Shown here piece after piece: positions 50,401 to 63,685 of a DNA stretch of 64,000 nucleotides. Location of the stretch: positions 8,090,339 to 8,154,338 of the forward strand of contig NC_087379.1 in assembly GCF_963675165.1 (NCBI RefSeq), given 5' to 3'. How positions within the stretch are numbered: the first letter of the stretch is position 1; every line of letters starts with the position of its first letter. Below the pieces are notes generated by a model that saw only the letters and a list, made by a program, of their open reading frames with translations, made no database searches and had not been told where the DNA came from. This stretch comes from Halichondria panicea. Lineage: Eukaryota; Porifera; Demospongiae; Suberitida; Halichondriidae. A program made the position numbers and the translations under genes.

Positions 50401-53400
50401 TTGCCAAGATTCTACAATACTTATCTCTCACGTACACTACAGGACCTACTCAAGTACACCGCACACAACCATCCCGATAGGATCACTCTTCAGATGTCCC
50501 TCGCTAGATTTGAGGGAATTGCTGACTACCTCAACGAGTCCAAGAGGGCCACCGAGCAGAAGAGTATTGTCGAGTATCTGAACACTCGAGTATCCAAGCT
50601 ACCATTCCGCCTGACTGACTCTAGGAGTAGATGGCTACACAGGCAGGACGTAGTCACCCGGCTGGTGGGTGGGAGTGGTCTTGTAGACTAAGTAACTAGT
50701 GTGTATGGCATGTAGGGTGTTTAAATTACAGTACCTAAAAGTTGCTAGCCATAATACGTTTGTACGGGTAGTTTTCTGCATTTTACTATTGGGTCTAATT
50801 TCCATGCCCTGCCCAATTCTTGAGACTAAATTCAATCTGCTATTAATAATTTATTTCTTACAGTTTGCGAATGGATCAAGTGTGAAGAAGAAGAAGCGCT
50901 ACCTCCTGCTATTCAACAACATTATCCTGTGTGCTGCCCCCAACAGGAAGACACAGCGTCAGGAGGAAATGGAGGGAACCACCGGGTCCAAGTGAGTGTG
51001 TGCGTGGGAGGGGTGTGGTTGAAAGTTGAGTTTGTGTTTGGCTCGGTTTATGTACATTATACATTTCAATGTAAACTGTTACGTGTACTAAGGTTAGTGA
51101 TTGGTGATTGGTGATTGGTGATCAGTAGATACACACACCTAATTATGCTATTTTAATACGTCACAGGTTATTTCGAGCTGTTGATGGGACTTACCGGTGC
51201 AAGTGGCATGTTCCAGTGGACAGTCTGGAAGTGTTGGAGCCAGATTATCAGAATGACATCTGGGACTACTTTGTTGACTCAGAATCAGGTACTAGTACAT
51301 ACGTACATGTACGTGGACAGTGTATTTATTTGTCAGTGTACATGATCCATTATACCTAATCACTAATCACTGCAACTCAGTAGCGGGTAATTTTCGGGGG
51401 ACAGTGGTTAAGCAGTATTTAGTCATTTCGTGGATATTATTTTCGTGGTTGCTGCTTACACAGGTAAAGGTAGGCAAGGTCGCTTCATTCGTGGTAAAAT
51501 ATTCGTGGTCAGATCTTCAACCACGAAAACCACGAATATGTTGCCCCCACAAAAATTACCCGCTATTTATAGTAGTCAATATTTCCTGTATACACAGTGT
51601 AAGATGTGTCTGCCTTCAGTTTCACATTACAGTTAATTACAGTGGGTAATAGTACATACACGTTAGATATGGAGCATTAGTGCAAACACTACACACACAC
51701 ATGAATCATGTCGTTGGCTCAAGGTTTGGCCTCAACCAATGTTGATGATTACAAGCAAGCCAAGTCAAGCACTCAGAAGTTGGAGCATGACTTCACTGTC
51801 ATGGTGAAGATAGCCTCATCCATTGCAAAGCTACATCACGACTACGAGGCAAGGCCACATAATAGCTGCTGTATGGTTACATGCATACAGTTAACTGTAA
51901 GAAGCTCCTCAGTGTAGATACCATATAGATACCATATAGATACCATATACTAAATATACTTTTATTTTAACCCCCCCCCCTATATCCTATTTCTTTCCCA
52001 CTACCCCCCCTCTTCCTATACATGTAACTAATTAAAGTGGGACACTCCCCTGGTCCTACATAAAATTATTACCAAAGCTTTTGCTAAGTTATAATACAGT
52101 CACGCTATCACTTACTGTACAGGGCTTGACCACCACGGATGTGAACACCCATATTAGAGTGCTCCAGAGGAAGCTAGCCAGAGTTAAGGAACAGATAGAG
52201 TCCCATCAGGCTGGAAGATTGGACATATCCATCCCAACCAAGTAATTATTATAATTATAGGGCAATTTCACTATGCATAAATTTTATGCTCTATATCAAA
52301 GGCCCAATTTTGCTCAGAACACACCAGTAAATCTCAGCAGCTATGTATGTTTTTATTATTACTCCCCCTCTCGCTCTCTTCCTTTCTCTGCAGAGATGGC
52401 ACTAGGAGGGTGACCCATACCTACGTGTTCCCCAACAAGAGAGTCAAGGACAGCTGGATCAATACACTCAGATTCACAAAGCTCAAACTTAGTAAGTACC
52501 AATTTAGTAACAGTATTTACTAGCTGAAGGTTGACCTTTAATCCTTACCCTATAAAAACTGAATACCTGCAAGACCAATATTGAGGGAGATGTATTGACA
52601 GATGTTGTTCCTTGGGTTACTCTTACAACTTCCCCTAAACCTGTGGTGATACCTACAATTCAGAGCTAACAAAAAGAAATGCCAGCTATTGTTAACCCTA
52701 GAAACCATACTTATGCCCCTCTCCTCTCTCCCTCTCCCCCTGCAGACAGGAGCAACAAGAATGCCTGGGTGACCTCAGAGGATACCAATGATGAGGACTT
52801 CTTTGACCTCTCCCACAAGCTGCCCCTCCTAGTGGAGTCATACCGCCTCAGCATGCTGCACACACTCAACTCTGTGAGCTAACAAATTTGCACTGCACTC
52901 TTAATTCTTTTTATTTCAATTTAATTATTATTCATAATGTAATGTAATATTATAGTATATCCGCCAGGCCAGCCGAGCTGACTGCCTTCAACTGTGGGAC
53001 TCTCCCTGTGTCTATTCAGAAGTCCCTGGCTAGTTCTTTACTCAGCTTTTTCTTATCATTCCAATTGTGCCATTAACACTTACTCAGCTACTACTAATCT
53101 CTTCCCTCACTGGCAGGTTTAACCACTGACTCCCCCCTGCACACACCACACATGCAACAGATCAACTGTGGTGCTAGGGTTGGGGACAACAGTGCATGGC
53201 TGGCCAGTGGGAGCCAAAAGACAGCACAGATCACCATAGTTGAGTGTGTCACCCCAGCCCCCCTGGTCCTGGAGAGCTTCAATGTGGAGTCTAGCCGGGT
53301 CATGGCCATAGTGTACGTGCCCCCAGCTACGCACTGTGATGCTACACTGACGGCTACCATGAAGAGAGTATCACTAAGAGACACACTCAAGAACATGGGC

Positions 53401-56400
53401 ACACTGACTAACCTGCCTCCTCACTTGCCCACTGTATGGATGGGGGCAGAATGTGGGAAGTAAGTTTATAGACTAGCCTGCTGCTATCAAAATTAATCAT
53501 CAGGGACTACATAGATGATTGTTCTGATTCAATGCACAACCTTGTAATCAAACAAGTCAAGTCCTGTGTAACTAGTCACAGGATCTAGGAATACATACAT
53601 GCTCACACTTAGAGGGGTTCTGTAGTAGTTTTTTCCCTGGGAGATCCCCTGGAACACAAGGAGAAGTGCTACTTGTACAGACACTTGTTAACACCTCCCT
53701 CAGTTATTCATGTGATAATGCATCCCAGAACTCTGATCCTATAGCTGCATTACCCACCTACCCTAGACCTCTCTGCTAACCCCCTCCCTCCATATTGCTA
53801 ACACAGTGTTTCTCTCTCAACAGGCTCTTAGTCTACAGCTCAGACAGTATTGAGGATGGTACTAAGAGGTGTCTGTCATCTATCAAGTTCAACGATGCCA
53901 TTACCTCGCTACAGTGAGTCTACCAATCACATTACAGCTCTGTATATAGTAGTATAATTATACAGCTTTACTTTATGCGTTGAGTTTGCCCGGAAGTTAT
54001 GTGGTCAATCATGACAAATATACCTGGGACTTCTACATGGAAAATGCTAACTTTTAGCTGGTTGGAGCTTACCAGCTCTACAGCATATAGATAGAAGCGC
54101 CTTTTAACAAGAAATCCAATGATATATGAAACTTTGAATTTCAGTGAAGTATGAAAGTTATGACAACATTATGAAGGTCAACCTCAACACAAATAGACTT
54201 TAGTCTTTAGTCTACATTCTGGCCTGTGTAATCGTGTTACATGGGAACAGTTATGTTGTGTTGTTGCAATTGGCATATGTACATCCCACAGTAATGTAAC
54301 TAGGGTTAGGATTACACTTCTCAGCATCCTTCAACCTACCTGAAAACCTCTGCATGTTTGTAGCTGGATGGCTGACCTACTGCACTTTTCCCTAGACCAT
54401 CAGTTACCCAATGTGCCAGTACCTGTTTACCGTGTTTTTGTGTGCTCTACTGCGCTACATTTACCCCCCCCCCCTCCACAGATATTACAATGATAAGGTC
54501 ATCATTAGCACGGCTGAGGGAAGCGTCACTATCTTCCAAAGAAACATGAGTAAGTGCAGTGCGTTAGTCACCCGAAAAAACAAACAAATTCCCCTTACAG
54601 CTAGTACATATTATATAACAGGTATTACGTTAATTTTTTGATTTTCTTCTCAGTGGGCTGGAATCTGGGTCAAAAGACGACCATTTCCGTGCTGGAGGGC
54701 GTCATACGCTGCACCTGTCTAGTCAAGAGCAGACTCTGGGTGGGGGCCGCTAACATCTGCTACTTTGTCAACTTGCAGACACGGAAAGTTGAGGTGAGAA
54801 ATTCTCTGACATGTCAGAATTTTTCACCATTACCACTCTAAGTGTCGAATACTAAGCCATTGCAATACTAGTTACAGCAAATACCATAATTATAGCGCAA
54901 CATTTTTGAGGAGATTAATTTTCACTGTTTTCATGGGTTAGCAAGCCTCCACGAAAAACTTATATCTAACAGAAGATACAACATTATTTGACCAATATAA
55001 TTATTAAATTAAGGCTCTGCTGTAATTAGTGGCTTACCTAATGAGCATGCTCTGTACAGCCAGCCTCCTCTTCTCTATTGCAGGGACACTTGGAGATGAG
55101 TAGTGATAGCCAGGTGGTGGTGAGCAGGATGGTCTGCTGGGGGGAGGGGATCTGGGTCAGCTACAAGGGCAGTTCAACACTCGAACTATTCCACACTGTC
55201 ACAAAAACTTCTCTTCAGAGCATCGATGTGAAGTCAACTCTACACTCAACAATGAAGAGTATGTAAAGAACACTAGACAGACATAACACGCCTACTACAC
55301 ATTGTAGCTCACACTTCCAATGTGGTGTGTGCAAAAATGCTCACTTCTTTCATAAACTCGTTACTACTCTCTGAGGTCATACTCTATTGTTATGTTGTCT
55401 TGCCCCCAGGACGGGACTTGTTGGATCGGTACCCAGTCTCTGATCGTGTCCATGTGACCGCTCTCCTCGTCTCCCCGGGTTACTTCTGGATTGGAACGTC
55501 CGTGGGAATCATCATGGTGTACCGGATCCCTCTAATTGAAGGTGTGCCCCTCATCACGGCCAAACCCTATCTGGCTATGGACGGCCACAAGGGACAGGTA
55601 CAATCACTCTCCATGTGTTCTAATGGTTGTGCAATTATAACTGTACGTATATGGAGCTATGTATATTATGTGTGCCAACTTTATTGCATGATTTGTGGAT
55701 TTTCGTCATTTAACGCTGTCTTTAATTTCGTACTACGCAATGTAGCTACCGTATTACTAGCAGGTGAAAAACCTTTGTGAATGAGCCAAATCAGCAGAAA
55801 ATTTGACCCTTTCCGATCTAACTATTGCGTTCTGGCAAGGATCGTGTGTATTTACTAGTAATAATTTAGGTTTTGCGGATTTTATTGTTGCGAATTGATC
55901 GACCATCGCAAAGTTCGCAAATGTTTGATGCTCGTAAAACATTCTAGTAATACGATACCATATTATATAATAGCATCTGCAGGTATATTTCGAGTGTATA
56001 AATGTTCGCAGTTAATTTTGAATTGTTGATTAATTTATACCCATGAATTTATAATATCGCGTGCATGCACTGCAAAATTCTATTCAGCAAAAATTAAATC
56101 CTTCTAACGGTATTTCCGGGAAGTTTATATAATTATATCCTAGAAATATAGCTATACGGTATAAAAAGCGCATTATATCAGGGTTAACAATTTATCAGTC
56201 CTTTCTGCATGTGTGCGAGGAATAAAAACAACCTTATTTTTATGGTAAAGGAGGGTGCATGAAAAAGACTGAGTCTTTATCTTTTGTGTAGGTGAGAGTG
56301 ATTCTGACGGTGAAGACACAAGCCACTGTCTCCAGTCTTAGAGTAAACCAGTTCCTGAAGGCTGAGCAACGACAGAGGTACTCGACTAACCTGGAGGAGG

Positions 56401-57772
56401 AGGAACACGCACAAGCCTTGAGGGCAATGGAGGCCACTGATGGGGAAACCCCCTCACCAGAAAGTACTTTCCCAGCATCCATCAGAGAGGAGGACTTGCT
56501 CGAGACGTTATCTGAAAGCGGTGGATTTGACGAACGTGATGAAGACGATGATGATTTTAACGAAGAGGACAACCATACTTTGGTGAGATCGGCCACACCC
56601 AGTTTGCCGCACCCCTCTACTCTGGAGTTCAGTGTCGACAGTACTATGGAACAGTCAATGACACCCGCAATGGAGGCAAGCTATGACGAGTTTGATGGTT
56701 TAGAATCGAATGATACATCACAAATGCCCCTCGAAAACCAAACTCCTGCTAAAACTCCCCGTGGCTATACAATTGATGATAGACCTAGGTTAGACACTCC
56801 TGATGGACAGCCCATGCCTGGCCTGACAACACACGAGGTCGAGCTACAGGACATTACTACTCTGCGACCAATTTCAGAAATAGAAACGATTGGAGTTGAA
56901 GATATCCTCGCTAATCGGGCCGCCAGTGATTTCACGGACTCTAAAGACTTCGACATGTCACTACCTAATCTTGAATTGATCCCTTCTACTGGAGTGGAGC
57001 AATCGCTTGATTTCCTTGCGACCCCTTCAAACAAGCTAACCCTCCATCATCCTAGCTCTACTGCCCACGAGGCAAGTACTGGAGACCAGACGAAGGCTGC
57101 ATCTGATCAACCTGTAGTACACCACGTCCAAGACTTGCAAGAAATCGAGGACACAGATTTGTACGCACCAATTTGCAAAGAGACACTTCTGAGCAACCAG
57201 AAGAAAGTACAGCGAATAGACACGATAACGGCTGTTGAAAAACACCGTTGCGATAAGGGCATCTACTTGTTGGCTGATGATTCACTTGATGGCTACCATG
57301 ACCCGGTGGAATTAGACTCTGTGACTAAGCGTGTCCTCTCTGATGAGCTGTCAGGTAGCGAGGGTGAGAGCAATCTCGATAATGTGGTACTGCGGAGGAA
57401 GAGGGGGGAGGAAACGCTACCCACACCCTACGAGGACCCGGTAGTGCTGGACAGAGCAGGTGTGCTGTTGTGTTGCTAGATAATGTACTGATGTACTGAT
57501 GTACTGATGTACTGATGTAAGTAGAGGGGAAATATTTATTTATTATACACAATAATTATTATGGTCAAAGCTGTATAGATGCCTTCCTGCTTCTTTGTTT
57601 CCCAGGAAGAGACTGCCTTTATAGTGTTTTATTAGTAGGCTGCATGTACTGTGTGTAGTAAACATTGCGTGGTAATTGGATTGCAAGTAATGTCTTTCAT
57701 CTCTGATTTTCACAAGAAAATGGTATAGTAATTAACCAAGCAATTAGTGTGTACAACTAAAAACCACTGTAT

Positions 57773-57851
<79 letters not shown>

Positions 57852-58102
57852 ATCCTTTAGGTCCCAACTCTGCCAGCAAAGTCTTCACCTCCACTTTAGT
57901 GAGAGACTCTCAACCAACTGTACCTGGTCGACCCAAAGGCTCTAAAGAAGGTGCCATCTTTGTGCTGACTTGTGGAAGAGGACTCATTGATCTGCGTTAT
58001 GGAGCAAAGACTAATGTTTTGTTTCCAATGGCCAAGGACTCCGTGTCTCAAGAGGACAGGCAGACGGAAGGATGCATGCTGGCATACGAGATTGAACAAT
58101 AG
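47449..58102 (+). CDS. ARHGEF10-like Rho guanine nucleotide exchange factor
   Basis: Promotes GDP/GTP exchange on Rho GTPases. About 21 exons: 47449-48142, 48433-48554, 48663-48740, 49546-49734, 49949-50158, 50443-50664, 50864-50991, 51167-51288, 51724-51848, 52123-52241, 52394-52491, 52746-52873, 52956-about 53026, 53117-53459, 53824-53913, 54482-54549, 54654-54793, 55084-55258, 55410-55597, 56292-57459 and 57861-58102, roughly 1,570 residues. A disordered acidic/Pro-rich N-terminus (YEYPLSLDNTPPPCPSP) precedes the DH domain (SAVESLLKSEAALL, YMRPLKEL, LLLKPIQRFPQY), a PH-like region (KKKKRYLLLFNNII) and a WD-like beta-propeller (WVSYKGSSTLELF, GHKGQV). Exon 20 adds about 390 acidic, probably disordered residues. 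An upstream in-frame ATG at 47350 is possible. The propeller order best fits ARHGEF10/10L; ARHGEF17 is the alternative. Confidence 0.9.
48932..48985. repeat. Near-perfect hairpin in a RhoGEF intron
   Basis: ATGATACGCTGGTTGTATGA and its inverse meet at GATGCATC. A partial third copy lies just upstream at 48866-48892. A second hairpin at 49873-49927 has arms GATCAGGTTGCTAGTG and complement around a short spacer. Confidence 0.75.
49240..49543. repeat. Minisatellite (CTTCACAACTGTACCCCCC)
   Basis: About 16 copies of a 19-20-base unit ending right at the CACAG acceptor of RhoGEF exon 4. It is open as Pro/Thr repeats by chance. The corresponding relic intron at 20060-20086 lacks the array, so the expansion is specific to this copy. 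Confidence 0.93.
51379..51575. mobile_element. MITE-like element, family M2 relative
   Basis: Inverted ends AGCGGGTAATTTTCG and AATTACCCGCT with inner ATTTTCGTGG/CCACGAAAA complementarity, in a RhoGEF intron. Related sequence is at about 55960-56163, and weaker at about 35266-35410 and 59910-60060. Confidence 0.6.
57774..57851. repeat. (CA)n microsatellite
   Basis: Pure CA run ending 10 bases before the acceptor of the last RhoGEF exon. Confidence 0.97.
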
Positions 58103-58476
58103 AATGTTTGAATGAATTTTTTAACAATAATAGAGTTTCAATTATAGCTAGCACAGGTATAATTTTGTTAGTATGTGATTTTTATTTTAATCAGCTAAGC
58201 TGCAGCCAATCATTTTATTTATGTGTGTGTGCGCGTGACCACAGGTTTTAACAATCTTGTATCTTAATTTCCAATTTTATAAGTGACTGACAATTCTTAA
58301 TAATAACTTTTTTTATTGTGTGCTTGTGGAATTTTTTTATGAAATAATTATTATTATAAATACAACACAGTCATGATAACATAGAAGAATGAACATTATG
58401 ATAACACATGTACAGCACTATATTACAGAGGAACACAAAACAATTAAGAGAAAGAGAGCTGTGATTTCTATAGGAT

Positions 58477-61400
58477 TTAGTTGTGTGATATTCTAGTCTG
58501 CAATGATTCAGTTAAGTCTCTTAGCCGATGTGTCTCTCTGAGGTTGCGTGCTCTCGTGTGCTCGTTCTGGACCTCCACACAGAAGTTGGACGGGAACCAG
58601 CCTTTGCGTAGATCACGCAGCTTCTCTCCCTCGTACCAACCTGGGGTGGGTGGGACAGGGGGAGGAGTCAATTAGCGTACATATGAAATAATTATTGAAT
58701 TATTATCTCAGTTGGGTAAAGATTATCAATACAAAAAACTGAAATACAAACTTTAATACTTACCATCTGCCATTTTCCTGTACACCTTCACGACATCTCC
58801 TCTCTGGAGGTCCAGCTCGTCCGGCTGTGTCCCACGATAGTCAAAGATGGCCTGTACCTGGGGACAGTCTGCACGTGGGGAGAGGGTAATCACGTATAGT
58901 CAGGGTCAAAGCATTACTAAAAACTGAGCTAGATAATTATTTTATGATCGAAACAACAATTTACTTTTTACTGTAACAGTGAAATTCAATTTTAAGACGA
59001 TAATTATTTTTTGTGGTGCTTGGCTACTTAGAATGCTTATGTATAAGCTTCTTCTCAGCTTCACTAAAGAAACTACAGATGCTTCACTAAAGCACTATAA
59101 TGTGTGCGTGATGGCTGCTCTCTAAACATTAAAAGCTGTTCAACGGATATATATAGAGCTACTCATGCCTAATGGAGTCTCTCACCCCACATCTCGTAGA
59201 TCTTCTCCTCGTCTTTTTGCCCGTCCTGCCTCTCCATCGACTCCATCCACCGAGTCTTGTCAGTGCTGAGAGAGAGAGAGAGTGTGTGTGAGGTGTGAGG
59301 AGTGAGTGAGGGGGTGGGTGTGAGGAGTGTGAGGTGTGGGTAATAAGGAGCACTAGAGATCTTAACTACCAAATGTACTCCCCTGTTGTCTCTATGAGAG
59401 TGTACTGTACATGTAATCCAACAAACAAACAAGAGGGGCTTAAACTCAACAAGCAGGTTTAACAAGAGGGGCTTAAACTCAACAAGCAGGTCTAACAAGA
59501 TGGGCTTATACTCAACAAGCAGGTTTAACAAGAGGGGCTTATACTCAACAAGCAGGTTTAACAAGATGGGCTTATACTCAACAAGCAGGTTTAACGAGAA
59601 CTAGAGACTTACTCGTTCTGTGCTATGAAGAGATACTTGGCGCACTGGTTGTAGGCATTGGACAGTAAGATCACGAGGAAGGCATGTTTCTCCACTGCCT
59701 GAGATACTGCCCACGTTGCCCTGGAAACAGACTCGGCTTCTTTGAACATACTTTTCTCGAAATTGACACTGCGATGAGACTCAATCCACTCGACCTCCAC
59801 CAGAGCTCTGGAGGCGTGGTCAATCACCTTGTAGGAGAAGTCACCTTTGGGACTGAGGGGCGGGGGAAGATGGTTGTCATGATACTGTATAGCGTGTATA
59901 GTTCCAGACTATAAAATGTTTGTGGTTTTCGCTGATTTTCGCTGATAAGCATCTACCGGGAACATCTATACTCATGAATTTAATATCTGCTGTAGAAAGG
60001 CTGCTATTCAGCACGAAAATTAAATCCGAAAACCTTTCTAACAGCCAATCCACCAAAGCGAACTATACTAGATACAGAGATAATTGACAACAGTGGCATG
60101 TACCACTAACTGCAACACCAGCATAAACAATGGGCTGTACTAGACAGCAAGTAACCCTCACTACAAGCACTACATACACTATGTACAACTATCTAACCAC
60201 TTTAGTATCTACCATCACTACAGTCTGCTACACTACACTATGACCACCACAGACTGCAACTGTAAAACCCGCAAACAAATCTACCTGTGAAAATGTGTCA
60301 CCTTAAGGTATATGGTAATGGCTCCTATACATGCAATACTATATGAAAAAGTATCGGATCTAAAAGGATAAGAATATTAGTTGCTGTTGATTACAGGGGC
60401 ACAGGGAACTCACTCTTTTTTCTTCTTGGTAATGATGACATAGTCAGTGAATACGAAAACGTAGAGAGATGTCTTCTTGACCTTGATCTTGCCGAGTAGC
60501 TTCTGCTCCACCTGCAGTTCCACCAGGTTCCCCTTCCTCTCAAGCTGGCGGGAGGCAGACACCAGAGGGAACGGCTTCAGTTTACCAAAGTCCAATCGTT
60601 GGTGGATCTCGACCAGCTGTTCAGTACGTTCCATTTTACGAGCCCCGTCATTGCATGATGTCACCAACTACAGGGAAGGGGGTAGTCAGTATATGGACCA
60701 ACTCAACTACAGGGGAGGGGGGTAGTCACTATATGGACCAACTCAACTACAGGGGAGAGGGGTAGTCAGTATATGGACCAACTCAACTACAGGGAGGGGG
60801 GTAGTCAGTATATGGACCAACTCAACTACAGGGAGGGGGGTAGTCAGTATATGGACCAACTCAACTACAGGGGAGGGTAGGTAGTCAGTATATGGACCAA
60901 CTCAACTACAGGGGAGGGTAGGTGGACCAACTCAACTACAGGGAGGGGGGTAGTCAGTAGAGGGTAGGTAGTCAGTATATGGACCAACTCAACTACAGGG
61001 GAGGGTAGGTAGTCAGTATATGGACCAACTCAACTACAGGGAGGGGGGTAGTCAGTATATGGACCAACTCAACTACAGGGAGGGGGGTAGTCAGTATATG
61101 AACCAACTCAACTACAGGGGAGGGTAGGTAGTCAGTATATGAACCAACTCAACTACAGGGGAGGGTAGGTAGTCAGTATATGGACCAACTCAACTACAGG
61201 GGAGAGGGGTAGTCCTACAACATGTACTGTAAGCTAAGCATTGTGGTTGTTGAGAGGCTAGAGTAGGCAGTCTAAGAAATCATCTAGCCAATAGTCAGCT
61301 GTGCATGGGATGCAATTAGAAAATTATACATCGTGTGAAGTAGTGACTTTGGTTGGTAAAGGCATCCCAGTAATAGCTGTACTCTCACCTTCTGTACTGT

Positions 61401-63633
61401 TCTGAGTGTTCTCTCTATGACATGATGGTCTGGGTGGTCCAGGGGGGTGCGATTTAGGATGGCCAGCACTAGTAGAGGCAGTCGCGTGATCCGCTGCATC
61501 GGGAGGAGTAGGAATGATTGCACGTTGAGGGCCTGACAGATCTTGTCCCTCTCTAACCGGCGGAGATAGTCCCGGAACATCATGTTGTTCTCACTGTACG
61601 AGGACAGGACAGACATGAGTTATAGTGCTTGTGAAATGTTGTACAAGTCACTGCTCTTACAGCTACAGATAAGGTTTTCTATACAAGATTATGTCTTCAC
61701 TAGCTTGAGAAAGTGTCTGGATCAGATAGGCAGCTATCACAGATTGTTGCTACTACTGGAGTTACTCACAGGCACTCCTGCATCTCCCTGGTCTGGTACA
61801 CTTGGTTGGTGCAGTACTTGACATAGCATTCAAAATAGTTGCCAGCCTGTGGAGACAGTGATGGCATTACCATATACATGTAGCACAGTAGTCATGGGGA
61901 TACAGAGGAGGGGGGGATGTTGAATATAATTATTTCAGCAGCCATAACTTTAAATTAGTACCTTTGATCTAATTTCAAAAATTTTCTGATTTTCTGAAAG
62001 CTTAGAGAAAGACCTTTTAGATGATGTGTTTCAATCCAAAATTTCATCGGGGCCATAATTTGTCATTTTTCGGCCTTGGACCATGGGCTATTATTCATGG
62101 TATGGCCACAATTGGTAAATACTTTTATCGCTCAATATGAACTTTGATTACGTCATTTGAAAAGTATTTTTCTAAGCTTTCAGAAAATCAAAAAATTATT
62201 GAAATTGGATCCACGGACTTCAAGTTATGGCAGCTGGAAGAGTCCCCAAACCAAAGATCGTACTGGGAGGAAGTTGAACATCTTTCAACAGCCATAATTT
62301 GAGTACCGTTGATCCAATGTCAAAAATGTTATGATTTTCTGGAAGCTTAGAAAAAAACCTTTCAAATGATGTGTTTCAATCCAAATTTTCATCGGAGCCA
62401 TAATTTGTCATTTTTGGCCTCGGACCATGGGCTATAATCCATGGTACGGCTAAATTGGCAAATACTTTTATCTCTCAAATATAAACTTTGATGACACCAT
62501 TTGAAAGGTCTGCTTCTAAGCTTTCCGAAAATCATAAAATCGTTGAAATTGGAATCACGGACTTTAAGTTATGGCAGCTAAAACAGTCTCCATGGAATTT
62601 GGCAGAAATACCCGGTCACTTACAAATTCTAGGATGATGTCAGAGATGTTTCGCACGACTGCACTCTCTCTCTGTCGTCGTTGCAGCTTCTCCAGGAATC
62701 GTGCACTCACCTCTCGTACCTAAAGAGGGTAGGGCAAGGGGGCGGAGTCAGAATGGTAGAGACATACACAGACTAGGGCTTGCAAAACTACAGATTTTGG
62801 TTTTGTTGAGATTGCTAGATTTCGACCAATGACAGAATTTGTATCTACATGTAAGCACACCATTGAAAGTTAGTTTAAAAACTGGGACAATCTGAACACA
62901 AATTACGAGCTCTCAAAGATAGCTAACCGCAGCTGCTGCATATATACGTACCTCTCTGACATTGGAGAAGATGACGTGATGTTGTCGCTTGTCCAACACG
63001 CGTCTGCCCTCAGGAAGGTTAGGGTTCATCCCGGGGTCATCCATGAAGTGGTTGATGAGCACGTCCAGACTACGCAGGTAAGTAGCCTCCGATGTGATCA
63101 CCTCGTATATGGCCTGGAGGGAAATATGAAGAATATAAAAAATACATTATCTAGGTGCTGTCCACAGAGCCGGAGAAGAGACGTCCTCCTATTTTTAATT
63201 GCTAAAAACAACTTCAACTCTAGACTAATGTTACACTTACATTCACACGTATAAAAAGCTACACAGTGGTGCCAAACCTACCGGTTTTAACAACTCTTAA
63301 GCAAACAGACACCTCACTAAACAACTGCAAGTTAATGATGCATATAGCTGCTATAAAACCCCGCTCTCACGGTTAGCTCAGCAACCCACCTCCTGCAACT
63401 TCCTCTCTTCATCGCTGAGTAACTTGAGTACCCCACTGCTGATCACCTCAGGCTGCTCACACCAGAGTCTACGCTGGGACAGATGCCGTGCCACATCCAG
63501 CTGGTTACGTTTCCGTCCAATTGCATAGCCGTTACTCTGTTCCTTCTCCGAGGCAGTGGGTGGGGCTTCTCTGAGGAACTCTGCTGTGTTGATGTACTGG
63601 TAGAGCGGCTCTGCGTCCGGGTTCCTTTCATCG

Positions 63634-63685
<52 letters not shown>

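Noticed and set aside
51708..51917. Start codon at the exon reading LASTNVDDYKQAK as a separate gene
   Set aside because: It is an internal RhoGEF exon with an in-frame join on both sides.
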